A stretch of DNA of 64,000 nt from Dolomedes plantarius (lineage: Eukaryota > Arthropoda > Arachnida > Araneae > Dolomedidae), in contig OU015497.1 of NCBI GenBank assembly GCA_907164885.2, forward strand, positions 66,677,577 to 66,741,576, written 5' to 3'. How positions within the stretch are numbered: the first letter of the stretch is position 1; each line of letters opens with the position of its first letter. Position numbers and translations under genes: made by a program. The notes under the pieces were generated by a model. That model saw only the letters and a list, made by a program, of their open reading frames with translations. It had not been told where the DNA came from and did not search any database. Positions 34,081 to 46,899 of this stretch are shown one piece after another.

Positions 34081-34290
34081 AATTCGTTAAGTTTGAAAAG
34101 GTTCGACCAGACGTCTCCGCAAAACAGACAGTATGTAAATCACCATAAGGTTTCTTAGATTTGTTCTCCAAATGTCCACAAGATGGTCGCTTCACTCCTA
34201 TAGTATATTTCATCAACAAGCCTCTGCCCTAAAACCCCGAAATTTACCGTCGGCGCCGATTTTGTATTAATTGTGAAAGTGGTTACTTCA
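34081..34290. repeat. Repeat module A, copy 2
   Basis: Partner of 32248-32465; ends where the left LTR-like arm begins (34292). Confidence 0.75.
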
Positions 34291-34291
34291 A

Positions 34292-35197
34292 TGTAGCGTG
34301 GATTTTATCGCTACAGTTAATGTGTAGTAATTTTATCTTAATTCAAACGTAAAATTAATTAATAACTTGTTAAAATCTAACTCTGTCAGGGTAGGTATTT
34401 TATCTTAGCAGTAGCAGGTGTTTTCTTTAGTCCTGATCTTTTGAATTCAAGGTGGTCTTCATTTTAACGATGTCTTGCCCTTTCATGCAAACCTGTGCGT
34501 AAGTTGAATCGGCATGACATTGTTGAAATAAACCATTACGGTTCTTTCCCAGGGCTACTTTTAAATTTACGGTTTCCTATGTCGTGCTAACAATCAGCGT
34601 ACGATATGGAAACCTCCTTTCCTGCACTGTGTTTCTTTTACGTGACGCCCATAGTGACGTCCGTCTGTTCTTTTTCTATGCGTATTGAGTTTCACCTAAG
34701 TGTGGCAATATCGTGTGTATTCGTGCAGCTTTTGAGAAACAACCGCGTCGGCGCGAAATCGCCAGATGTCATAAGTCGCCAGATCTCACCTGCACAGCCA
34801 ATGAGCGTGTCTTATGTTCCCGCGTCTTCACGTCATTGGTACACGGCTACCAGTTTTCGCCGTTACTCGCCCTTTTACTTAATGCGCTGCTTCTTTCTAC
34901 CTTTCGTAGGCTTCAGCGCTTGGCGAGGTTTAGTTCACGTTTTCTCTGGCAACCCTCGCTCCCTCTTTTGCTCGACTCGAAAGAAATTAGATACTGATAT
35001 GACTCGAACTTGTTACTGTAGTTAGTTGTGAGTTTTCAGAAAAACTCATCCAGCGAGGCCATGCTTTTGCTTAATATATATTTCTCTGCAAAGTACTTGT
35101 CTATGGTATTGGTGAAAAATTCACCTCTGAAATGTTTGTATTAGTTATGATATGACTACGTAGCATTATATCAAAATAAAATTATCGAGTCGACTCA
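34292..35197 (+). repeat. LTR-like sequence, left arm
   Basis: 906 bases beginning TGTAGCGTGGATTTTATCGC and ending ...TCGAGTCGACTCA, an inverted copy of 35576-36480 at about 97 percent by eye. It contains AATAAACC (34530) and a GC-richer central part (34600-35030) whose overlapping frames (plus 34606-35025) are present in both arms but look non-coding. No purine tract precedes it, so it is a 5' or solo LTR if it is an LTR. Confidence 0.7.
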
Positions 35198-35575
35198 ACA
35201 ACGTGTCATGTAATCAGTTCTTTTAATAATAATTTTACCGGGTAAGTCAGTTACCAGGAGAAACAACGATCCTGAGAGTATTCGACGCTTCTTTACAAAA
35301 ACATCACCGTACGATTCTACTTGGAGCATCTACAACATTGCGAGAGATGCAGCTATCTTGATGTCTTGTCTCCCGGCCAATTCATCAGAGAACTGTTCGC
35401 CTTAGAAATTCCGCCAGCATCACGTGCAGCCTTAAACTTTTTTATTCCTTCATCACAATCTCCTCTACAAACAATAGAACCATCCAGTCTCGAACTTTTC
35501 CCCACGACAGAATAGAGCAAGTTTTATCACAGAACTTTTGCCGTCACCAATTCCCCTTCACATATTTTTTTTTTT
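35198..35575. other. Spacer between the inverted LTR-like arms
   Basis: 378 bases. A 64-codon plus frame (35321-35515, MEHLQHCERCSYLDVLSPGQ...) is open but unassigned; it might be a Gag or Pol scrap of the element that donated the arms. Ends in a T-run. Confidence 0.35.
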
Positions 35576-36480
35576 TGAGTCGACTCGATTTTTTTATTTT
35601 GATATAATGCTAAGTAGTCGCATCATAACTAATACAAACATTTCAGAGGTGAATTTTTCACCAATACCATATACAAGTACTTTGCAGAGAAATATATATT
35701 AGGCAAAAGCATGGCCTCGCTGGATGAGTTTTTCTGAAAACTCACAACTAACTACAGTAACAAGTTCGAATCACATCAGTATCTAATTTCTTTCGAGTCA
35801 AGCAAAAATGGAGCGAGGGTTGTCAGAGAAAACGTGAACTAAACCTCGCCAAGCGCTGAAGCCTACGAAAGGTAGAAAGAAGCAGCGCATTAAGTAAAAA
35901 GGCGAGTAACGGCGAAAACTGGTAGCCGTGTACCAATGACGTGAAGACGCGGGAACATAAGACACGCTCATTGGCTGTGCAGGTGAGACCTGGCGACTTA
36001 TGACATCTGGCGATTTCGCGCCAACGCAGTTGTTTCTCAAAAGCTGCAAGAATACACACGATATTGCCACACTTAGGTGAAACTCAATACGCATAGAAAA
36101 AGAACAGACGGACGTCACTATGGGCGCCACGTAAAAGAAACACAGTGCAGGAAAGGAGGTTCCCATATCGTACGCTGATTGTTAGCACGACATAGGAAAC
36201 AGTAAATTTAAAAGTAGCCCTGGGAAAGAACCGTAATGGTTTATTTCAACAATGTCATGCCGATTCAACTTACGCACAGGTGTGCATGAAAGGGCAAGAC
36301 ATCGTTAAAATGAAGACCACCTTGAATTCAAAAGATCAGGACTAAAGAAAACACCTGCTACTGCTAATATAAAATACCTACCCTGACAGAGTTAGATTTT
36401 AACAGGTTATTAATTAATTTTACGTTTGAATTAAGATAAAATTACTACACATTAACTGTAGCGATAAAATCCACGCTACA
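35576..36480 (-). repeat. LTR-like sequence, right arm (3' LTR)
   Basis: 905 bases, inverted partner of 34292-35197. On the minus strand it starts TGTAGCGTGG at 36480, and a purine-rich GGACAAGGGGGAGAATC lies directly upstream (complement of 36481-36497), so this copy looks like a true 3' LTR with its polypurine tract. The internal region that should follow (plus coordinates above 36500) is not recognisable. Confidence 0.7.
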
Positions 36481-36497
36481 GATTCTCCCCCTTGTCC
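36481..36497 (-). other. Polypurine tract next to right LTR
   Basis: The minus strand reads GGACAAGGGGGAGAATC just before the LTR. Confidence 0.55.
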
Positions 36498-36609
36498 AGG
36501 ACTCGAAAAATTTTTTGACAATAACCACTTCTTAATGTGGCAAATAAAACTATCAAACAGTAAAATACTATTGGCTAAACATTATCAAGATTCACAAAAT
36601 ATCACTTGA

Positions 36610-37740
36610 TTAATAATATTTTAATTAATTAATATTCATTATCATTATTCTTGCAAATGAAAGGTGTGTGTCAAAATATTTTCTCCTGCATCTTACAGTC
36701 TTCTTTTCGTTTCAGTTCAAGAAGGGAATCTGAAATATTTCTAAAATAATGTACAATTTACTTCATAATTAACCGTGACTTTCATTGTTTATAAAAATAA
36801 CACATTATTACAAATGTTTTTATTTTAGCAGCATTTATATTGTCTTTTAAATAAAAATAAAAAAAACTTAAAGGGAACTTTAATTTATAATACTAGGGGC
36901 TTCACCCCTAGGCTCGCTACGCTCGCTCCTCTGGTGAATCAAGTGAATGAATGACTCAATAGTTGTTTACAGCGATTGAGTCATTCATTTGTTTACAGTT
37001 GAAGCTTCCCCCCACCCCCCTCCCGGCAAAATGGATGAAGACCGTCTATGGGTGAAAAATCGGATCTTTCATGTCCTTCTGCAAAGGAAGCGAATGAGAA
37101 GATTGTTTTGAAGTATTTCTTTAAAATTCAATTAAAAATCAAAATTTTAAGATAGAGACTTGAAATGAAGTTTATATGAATGAGAAAGCTTTCATCTTCC
37201 AGTTGATATACATATTTTCTTTGTAACATAATAAGTCTGAGAGCATCGAATTTATATATCTCGAAACGCATAAATTTTTCCAAAAAGTGGGTTTTCAATT
37301 TTAATAAAAATATCAATCTGTTTTAAATTATTTTTAAACAAATGAGGTCTTGTTTGAAGGAGAAATGTCTGTAGTCTTAGATTGTAAAAAAAAAAATCTA
37401 CGATCCTTTTTTGGCGAGTTATCGTAATCTGAACATGAAAAAGTCAATATTTTCCCACAAAACATAAAATTAAAAAAAAAACTTACAGTCCGACGAATAT
37501 GAGACATGTTTTACTTTCTTCCCCACATTGTTCTGCATCGATTGGTACCGGTCTCGACCCCATACCCCCAGAGGTTTCGGAGGAGATAGTGTGACAAGCT
37601 TTTGACGGCGGCGGAGGCTGCGGCAGCGGCAGTTACTTTTTTTTAGAATAGAGAGATTTAGTAATTTTGTTTGTAGATTTTTACATTTTATCGTAATTAC
37701 GAACTGCATTCCAACGCTACACAGTGTGACAGTAGATAAT
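36610..37740. repeat. Unnamed dispersed repeat, copy 3 (split by Helitron)
   Basis: 36610-36892 and 37657-37740 align with copy 1 at 29815-30084 and 31496-31600. It carries neither the Tc1 nor the piggyBac-like insertion, but has the 764-bp Helitron insertion. Confidence 0.75.
36893..37656 (-). mobile_element. Non-autonomous Helitron
   Basis: On the minus strand it begins TCTCTCTATTCTAAAAAAAA (37656 downward) and ends ...GGGGTGAAGCCCCTAG (36893), inserted between A (36892) and T (37657). A 5' TC, a hairpin just before a CTAG end and insertion at A|T without target duplication are the Helitron hallmarks. Copy 1 of the host repeat has the undisturbed junction ...TAGTATTTAATAAT at the same position (about 31521). 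It contains direct GCTCGC repeats beside the 3' end and a GC-rich part near the 5' end (37600-37630). No Rep/helicase coding. Confidence 0.85.
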
Positions 37741-39065
37741 TTTATCTTGTATTTATTTTTTAATTGGGAAGCACTTGTTTTGAGACGTTTGCATAAAAAC
37801 AGAAATAGTCTGCGAGTAACATATGGGGGGGGGAGACTTAACTCACTGGTACCACTTTAATTTTGAACGAAATCCCCATTGGCGACATTTTAAGGGCTCC
37901 TGTTGAATGTCAACTCATGTAAAATAAGAAATTATGCTTGTATAAGCAAGTTCCTATTTTTAAACTAACAACTCAGAACTTAATAAATACAAAGTTGAAT
38001 AATATATTATAACATTACTTCATCCTTTGATCAAATAACATACGGTACATCTTCCATCCAAGGATTTTCACTAACAACTGAAGTGTCACTTCACGATTTC
38101 AACTGATTGACCAAAATTTAAATAAAGAAAAACATATTTATGGAAAAATTTAAGGAATATTCCTCTATAGGGGGAAAAGAAGGGAAAACATTCTAAAAGA
38201 GAAGTCGAAAGAAGAGAAGTCGAATTATGGTTCTGCTATGTATTTGAAAAATGTTTCCGTAAGTCACTATCTTATACATAGAAAATATAAAAAAATTAAA
38301 ACTGGTTTTATGAATGTGCGTTTTTACTTATTAATTTATTTATTTCTTCAAATTATACTCATATAAATAGATTACTTTAATTATTCACGGTTATTTAAAG
38401 TTTTAATCAGTTTCAAATTCATTATTTTCAGAGTCATCCCAGCAAAGCACAGTATTTTGTGCAGTATTTTTAATGCAAAATTTAAAATTGTAAGCTGTAA
38501 CACATAAATTATAATTGCATAATTAGACGCAATTACTATTTAAATAGTTAAGACAGAATAAAATCCAATAAATAATAATGGAATACTACACATCAAATTT
38601 CTGTAAACTGAAAAAGAAGCGTAAACAAATTACTAATGCATTTTAATTTTTTCTCCTTTGAACTTTATCATGTAAGTATAATAAGAATAGCTTTAATACA
38701 CAGTAAGAACATTAATTCCTTTCAACTTTATCATGTAAGTATATTAAGTATAGCTTTAATAACTAGAAATAATATAAATTTAATTGTAACTCCTGTTCAT
38801 CTAATTACAAGCGTTTCGAATCACCTTTACTTTGTAGAAACTCACTATCAAAATTAAAAGCCAACTGCATAAGGTCTTAAACTATCTCATATTGGGTGTG
38901 AATATTATATGCGGTGCAGACCTTTGATGTCTTGTAAGAAAATAATCGACATTCGTAAGAGAATTCTCTTTTCTTAGCTAGTGCATATATTTTATCACAC
39001 CCCTGGAATCTATTTTCATTCTGAATTTCTGAATTTTTATACAGATACAGTTTACTATGAGCTAA

Positions 39066-39067
<2 letters not shown>
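37741..39067. other. AT-rich spacer with one small duplication
   Basis: A 63-base tandem duplication starting AACTTTATCATGTAAGTA at 38661 and 38724 is the only structure I see. Confidence 0.5.
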
Positions 39068-39129
<62 letters not shown>

Positions 39130-39140
39130 GTGTGTGTGTA
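39068..39140. repeat. (TA)n-(TG)n microsatellite
   Basis: About 60 bases of TA then a short TG run. Confidence 0.95.
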
Positions 39141-39204
39141 AGTGTAATTAATATGCCCATTACGTCACGTCCTTAAATTGTAACCTGAAGGGAAAACTAG
39201 ATCA

Positions 39205-39461
39205 TATTTACACGGCTGGAGCTAGACTCAGCTTAAAAGAAATAACAATTAAATTTTGAAGTATTCGGGCCAAATCGTTTATTAGAGCTACAAGAGTACA
39301 TCCGTTCATTTCAGAAGAACGGCTCGGAATAACATCTCCTTTCAACATTAAACGCGAGGGTGAGGTAGACATGTGACTATTATTTGCAGGGTCAGCAGAT
39401 TTAAGAGCTCGCGATGGTAACCCACTCCTGAATCTGAACATATACACGAGTAGAACTGCAA
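39205..39461 (-). CDS. Weak exon candidate
   Basis: On the minus strand a CTTTGCAG acceptor-like site (near 39462) precedes an open frame LLVYMFRFRSGLPSRALKSA...INDLARILQNLIVISFKLSL, ending TAA after 39208. Composition is balanced for this window and Ser/Leu-rich. No domain, repeat partner or neighbouring exon is seen; it could be chance. Confidence 0.2.
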
Positions 39462-39591
39462 AGGCATGCGATTCATCGGACGTTCTGTGGCTAAGGGTTT
39501 TAAAGCGATAAATAAATATTACTGGGGATTGGGTTTAGGAAAGGGAGTTTAAATGCTAGAATTGAGGGCATAATATTTAAAATATTACTTT

Positions 39592-39620
39592 CACACACAC
39601 ACAGACACACACACACACAC

Positions 39621-39655
<35 letters not shown>
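39592..39655. repeat. (CA)n-(TA)n-(TG)n palindromic microsatellite
   Basis: CA units, TA units, then TG units in almost mirror numbers, so the array is its own reverse complement. Confidence 0.93.
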
Positions 39656-40081
39656 AAATTTAATTCTTTAATCAGAATTATGAAAATGGGTGCTTAAATT
39701 CTTACGATTAATTTAAAAATTAAATTACGTATTCCTAACTTTTATATGCAAGGAGTAGGCAACTAGCTCGATACACGATCATCAGACATATTGATAAGTA
39801 ATGTTGCGAAAGTCCATTCATCACGCACCTCTTTAATTAAACTAATGTGTCTTCTTATTGTAATGTGTTATCGATGTTCCCGTTAAGTTCCGGGTACAAC
39901 ACTTTATTTTAACTTGCCTCATTAATCCAAATACCTACTGATGATCACCATAGTTCTGTCCATGTAAAACAATTAGCATAATATTCGTATCAGCAATATA
40001 TTAATGAATCCCAAATTATTGATTTCATGTCATCCATTAAGTCTGATACAACTAAAAAATAATGAAACTAATTAGTTAAAG

Positions 40082-40113
<32 letters not shown>

Positions 40114-40122
40114 CACACACAG
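40082..40122. repeat. (TA)n-(CA)n microsatellite
   Basis: Ends at the left boundary of the Tc1-superfamily relic. Confidence 0.9.
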
Positions 40123-41270
40123 GGTGTTTTTAAATAAACTACCACTACCCAGAGCCATCTGTCGCACGATCTATCAGCCGGAATTCCACCAAAATTTATA
40201 GAGGGGCTAAGGACAATATGGGAAAGAGTTTCCATGAAAAAAATATTTGTTACAAAAGTCGCCGATAGGGGATGATATGGCGCTGTTGTTGTCGCTACAC
40301 CTGATAATTTGCATGAAACGCAAGTAAAACATCAAAATACAAATTCACGACAACGTGGTCGACAGCAGCGACAGTATTTCAGGCTATATAGATAAGGGGG
40401 GGGGAGGAAGGAATACCGAAAGAGTTGTAAGAAGCAAGGAAATTAATAACAAAGAAATTTCCCTGCAACACCGCTTTATTCAGCAAATTCACTTCTCCCT
40501 CCTTCAATGTGACCACCGTCCTGGTGGACAATATTGCATCCTGAACACTGAGTTCTCAATGGCCGAGTGTAACATATCACCAGGTATGTTAATCATAGTC
40601 TGGGGTATGTTGTCATTTAGGGCTGCCAAGTTCGAGACTCCATCAAGATACACCTTGAACTTTAAATAACTCCACAGAAAGAAGTCCTATGGGGTTAGGT
40701 CCGGAGAGCGAGGTGGCCATACAAGTGGGAAAAAAGTGACTGATGACCCTATCATCTGTAAAACGATGGTGCAACATAGTCCACACCGATATTCCAATGT
40801 GTGAACTGATAGTCCAATGTGATAATCCATCCTGCATGAAGGCTGTCTGATTAAGGCAGTGACTTTGCTGAAGTTTTGGAGTGACAAAACTATTTAGCAT
40901 ATGGCGATACCTTTGCATAGTAACAGTAAAGGTTTGTGTTCCTGTGTGAGAAATATTCTAAAAAAAAGAATGCTCCGATGATAAAATCTGCTGTGAAGCC
41001 ACACCAAACAATGAGTTTTGGTGAATGCAATGGAATTTGCTGAACTGCATGGGAATATTGAGATGCAACAATGCTACAATTTTGGAGTATTAACAGTTCC
41101 AATTAGGCAGAAATTCGCCCCATCACCCCAAGGAATTATCCACGGCCAAGCATCGTCGACCTCCATGCTGGCAATGAATGTCAGAGCAAATATCACCCGT
41201 TTATCACGATCGTCATGTTTTAATTCTTGCAGGAGCTCTGAGTCTCGGAACCACTTGATTTAAGTGTTTA
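40123..41270 (-). mobile_element. Tc1/mariner-superfamily relic (DFFLW type)
   Basis: The minus strand across two frames reads as a transposase of the arthropod group with the motif WPPRSPDLTP-x-DFFLW: an MQDG(A)xxH-like second-Asp block (40837-40800), FPLVWPPRSPDLTP at 40725-40690, then DFFLWSYLKFKVYLDGV and a tail INIPGDMLHSAIENSVFRMQ (40600-40530). The upstream part (41260-40930) is decayed and shows only the start of the catalytic domain. The left end AGGGTGTTTTTAAATAAACT at about 40123 probably is the terminal repeat; a right match is not found. Many stops. Confidence 0.7.
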
Positions 41271-41584
41271 AATATTGCCATTAAGTTTGATCATTCACAA
41301 AAACTAATATCTGAAATTATTACATCATTTAGAATAATTCTGGAAGATATATTTTCATAACTTTTTAAACATATTAATGAATTCTAGCGAATTAAAACAC
41401 TATTCGCTACTTTAGTTTTACATAAAAATATTAACTAGTTACTTAATTATACGTTTCAGGATGTTTTAGTGTTGGTACCCATGCTGGAAAATGTCACAGA
41501 TATACTATCTATACTAATAAAGAGACAAGTGGAAGTCGAGATCACGTGGTTTTGAATAAACATCAAAAGTGGGTAATTTAAAGC

Positions 41585-41586
<2 letters not shown>

Positions 41587-41637
<51 letters not shown>
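41587..41637. repeat. (TA)n microsatellite
   Basis: Pure TA run. Confidence 0.95.
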
Positions 41638-42590
<953 letters not shown>

Positions 42591-42618
42591 AATAAATATA
42601 ACAATCAATGTCTGCAAT

Positions 42619-42622
<4 letters not shown>

Positions 42623-42682
<60 letters not shown>
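42623..42682. repeat. (TA)n microsatellite
   Basis: Pure TA run 32 bases after the previous array. Confidence 0.95.
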
Positions 42683-42687
<5 letters not shown>

Positions 42688-45338
42688 TGTAAAAAATCGC
42701 GTAAGGGATATTTTTTTAGAGAAAATAATGTAGAAGAAGATATTGAAATTAAACCTAATAGAACATACTAAAGAATATAGTACTGTTAATATAGTACAGT
42801 TTCAGGAACATATCTTTTACTGTATTTTATTTATTTAATTTTTTTTTATATAATGTCCAATTGTCTGCCGCATTAGAAAAAAAACTTCTTTTTATCTTGT
42901 AATTATTATTCATTGAAAAGATGTTGACCTTTGGGATTGTCCTTAGAATGGACATTATTTTTGCTTTGCAGTCTGATAATAATAACAGTATTTTTAAAAT
43001 TTTTAATCTTTGGGCTCTAGTCGTTCCAAGGTCTCTCCGATAGCAGATACTTTCCAATCAAAAGCTGTTTGCGAGTGGAAGAAATTTGATTGCATTTTAC
43101 TTTTCCCCTGAATCTCGCGACTTTTGAAAGGACCTTTAAAGAAAGTAAGACAGACATTTTTTTATGTAACAAAGCTCTTCAATATCAGGTGTGTTCCCAA
43201 CATCTGAGATCTCTACCGGGACTCGAAAGGTAAAATGAGTTTGCAAGCGATATACAAAATAAAAAGTTACCTCCGAAAATACGCCGAAAAAGATAAAATA
43301 GAAAAGAAGTGATTTTACGAAGTTAATGCTAGAATCAATAATGCTTTAGAAGAATAATTACAAGATAAAAAGAACATTTATATACCATGTTTTTAAATTT
43401 TCTGTTGAATCATATAAACTTGTCAATTCTATCTATTAATAAATACTTTTTACAAAAATGGTTTTATGAATTATCCCATCAAGTTGAAAGAAAAATGAAG
43501 TTAATTGGAAGTTAACTTGCGTGTAACTTTTCATTCCCGTCCCGGACGATAGATGGCTGCACCAGTCTACAAAACAAAATGGATTGAAAATGAATTCAAA
43601 TCTACTTAATTATAGCTAAAAGTATTAAAATAATGTATTGTCATTGTGTTCAGAGCTACTCTAAAAGTTTCAAATGTCTAGCTAGTCGGGAAGTTTGTTA
43701 AAAATCGATTGCAATATTTGTATCTGACAAACATACACGCACAAAAAAAAACAAGAAAGCGATTTAATAAAAGATGGTAAAAATTAGGCTGGACCTTTTT
43801 TTAATTGTTTGAATGAAGCAAAATGACTTTACGATCTCTGAAAATTCAAGGTGTGAACACTTATAACTAGGAATCAGAACTACTATAAACTTATGCTGAT
43901 GCCTTCCGATTGATATTTTAAGGATATGGGAGAGAAATTTTAATTCATGAAACAAGGACGAAAATAAACTTGAATCTCTCAGGAAAACCTTGCGTAACGA
44001 AATGAAGAAAGAAAAAAAATTAAACTCGTAAAAAATCGGGTATTGATTTTTAAACCAAACAGACTCGGCGCCAGTTCACTTTGAGAAAAATCCTCACTCC
44101 CTGAAGTCGAACTGATTAAATCTGCAGTCAAAACAGAGTTAACCACAAATCGCGTACATTTGTGATAAATCGCGTTTGAGCTGAGAGTGCAGCTATGCTG
44201 CGGTTATTTCAACATTTGAAGAAAGAAAACAGATTCTAAGTAACCTTGCCGCATGTTTTATGTATCTGAAGTCTTATCATTTTTCCTGCATTTGGAAATC
44301 AAAATTAAACAGTCATATGAGGGAGGGGTCATTGATTGGCGATTCTTAGTTTGAATTGCGAGTCTTAATAAAATTAATGTAGCTGGCAACGCTTTCAGGA
44401 ATACTACCGAAAATGTAGCAAAAGAGGAAAATGATAAAGATGTGCATTAGCCAATAAAACCTGCATGAAATACTAATTAAAACACCTTTTGTCCATCATG
44501 CGAACATTAACAGCATAAAAAAAGAGTATTGATAGCAATTTTACTTCATGTCTAAGTACGAATAAGTTCTACAGTGGGATATAAAAGCTTTAAAAATGCT
44601 ATGCCTAATATGTTTGGATATATGAGGTAAGAGAAATTGAAAAATGATTTCGCATTTTACTCTGTAATTCGAAAAATAATTCTCATTATAATTTAAGAGT
44701 AGTAAATCAAGACAAAATCCATACGAATATCTTGCGAATTCAATTTTGATATTTTATGATTGAAATTTGACAGCATAAAATATGTCTTACTGATGTGGTA
44801 AACGCAGATGATGATACATATTACTAATTTTTGTCTCCTCAAATTTAGGCGGTAACATAGTCCCAGCACTATAAGGAGTCACTGTTAAACGGCTAAAGAC
44901 ATCGATGTCTTTCTTGCAAAAGTTGCATATGCTATGGTCGAACATGAAAAGTTCGACCTGCTATGGTACAGATGGAACGCAATGAATATCTACGTGCAAC
45001 TCATAGACTATATCCATTAAATGACCCATGCAAATAGGAGTTCTTGAAATCACGTTGACGTAGATTCATACATAACTTTCACCTTACACAAATCCAGTCG
45101 AAGTGTTCTACAACGCAACAATTAGTGCCTTGAACGATGACGATGCCACTGAATCCTCAGCATTCATGATTTGGGCGTATACTAAAATGAAGAATTGGAA
45201 CTATGGGCATTTAGTTTGAGATTCGGACCCGAGAATCGGAAAGGCGAGAAAATGATTCGACGGGAGTCCTAAACAAACACATAGAAACGGAACGACTAAG
45301 GTGAATACCTGTGGACTTCATGTTTTAAAATGAGATTG
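42683..45338. other. Long AT-rich stretch, no supported gene
   Basis: Short frames only (longest 76 codons, minus 42827-43057). GC-richer patches near 43010-43110 and 44850-45330 show no domain or splice pattern I trust. Confidence 0.45.
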
Positions 45339-45339
45339 A

Positions 45340-45770
45340 ACCTTGTGCCAGGACATCCACGTACTTAATGATGTCATTATAATAACGTCACTGATAAATG
45401 TGCGTCAAAATTTCGACTGCATTTTAATTTTTACCTGAAATCGTATCGACTTTTGTGCCACAAGATCCACGGGCTTAATGATGTCATTACGATAACGTCA
45501 CTGATAAATGTGCGTCAAAATTTCGACTACATTTTTATTTTACCTGAAATGGTATCGGCTTTTGTACCACGAGATCCACGTGCTTAATGATGTCATTATA
45601 ATGACGTCACTGATAAATGTGCGTCAAAATTTCGACTGCAGTTTAATTTTTACCTGAAACGCTATCGACTTTTGTGCTATGAGATCCACGTGATTAATGG
45701 TGTAATTATAATGACGTCACTGATAAATGTGCGTCAAAATTTTGACTTTATTTTAATTTTTACCTGAATC
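45340..45770. repeat. 110-bp minisatellite with CRE-like motifs
   Basis: Four units of 109-110 bases, marked by ATCCAC(G) at 45355, 45465, 45574 and 45684. Each has TGATGTCATTA followed by (A)TAACGTCACTGA or ATGACGTCACTGA. Units 3 and 4 contain the perfect palindrome TGACGTCA (45602-45609, 45712-45719), the cAMP-response/ATF consensus; units 1 to 3 also have TGATGTCA. Whether it has regulatory activity is unknown. Confidence 0.9.
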
Positions 45771-46726
45771 CCATGAATTTAAAAAAAAATATGAGACTTT
45801 ATTGTGTTTGACAACTTTTTTTCTTTCTTTTTCTAATGCATTACAAATAGAATTTCAGGGAAATAGAATCAACACTATTTCATCAACAAAATGCATTTTA
45901 CATATACTAATAGAGAATATAATGTCGTGTTAACTGTAGGAGCGTGGCTTTCAATTTCAAATGCATAACAGGTAATTTATTAATAAATAAGTTTCGTATT
46001 CATTAACAAAGAATAATGATTAATAAAGAAGTTATTAGTTTTTTCTATGGATTTCAGTATGTTATATTAGAGATATATTTTCAGTTTTTATGTAATAAAT
46101 TCTAAAATGCTAAATACAGTCCTCATTCTCTTTAAAGATATCTTTAAAATTATGAGTCAAATATATTTACTGCATAATTTAACTACATGATAATTAAAAT
46201 AATATGAGGTACATATGTCACGAACATCGCAACTAAGCTTTACTAAAATTGCATTTTGATTCATAATCATATTCATTACTTATTCTAGATGATACGAACC
46301 TTTTTCTGATTTTTGAAAACAAATTCATATTATATTCATTAAATGATAGAAAATCATTATTTTAAAAACATTATTTTTAATCAATATGCATTATATAAAA
46401 TTCTTTGGGACGTAGACTCTAAATATTTAATGCTGAGGATCTAAATATTTAAGCTCAAATTTTTAATAACATGGAATTGAAAAAAATATTTTAATAGAAT
46501 TCGAAACGTTTTTAATGCACAATTCGAGCATATCAAATAACAATCAGTAGCTAAAAATTTGAGATAAAAGCTTTTTCTATAAATATGAAACTTGTAATGT
46601 TAATCTACATAAAACGATTGTAAATAAATTTCGAAATAAAATTATCGAAAAAAGAGTAGTATATTTAACATTTGAAAATTTTTTCAAAATTAGGCAATAG
46701 TGATTAAAGGATAGCACATTGTAATT

Positions 46727-46727
<1 letters not shown>
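45771..46727. other. AT-rich spacer, nothing recognised
   Basis: No supported feature. Confidence 0.5.
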
Positions 46728-46767
<40 letters not shown>

Positions 46768-46772
46768 GTGTG
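46728..46772. repeat. (TA)n-(TG)n microsatellite
   Basis: TA run followed by four TG units. Confidence 0.93.
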
Positions 46773-46899
46773 TGTGGACGAATTTATATGTGCGTATAAA
46801 ATTTCATACCGCCTAGCAGTGAAATAATATTAGTGTCTCTATCTTTATCAAATCTTTACCTTTAATATGAGTCTTATGCTTTTATATCGTGTAAAATAA

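Noticed and set aside
34606..35025. 139-codon frame in the left LTR-like arm, mirrored at 35798-36166
   Set aside because: Mirrors only because the arms are inverted copies; frame differs in length between arms and has Ser/Phe-rich composition without a domain.
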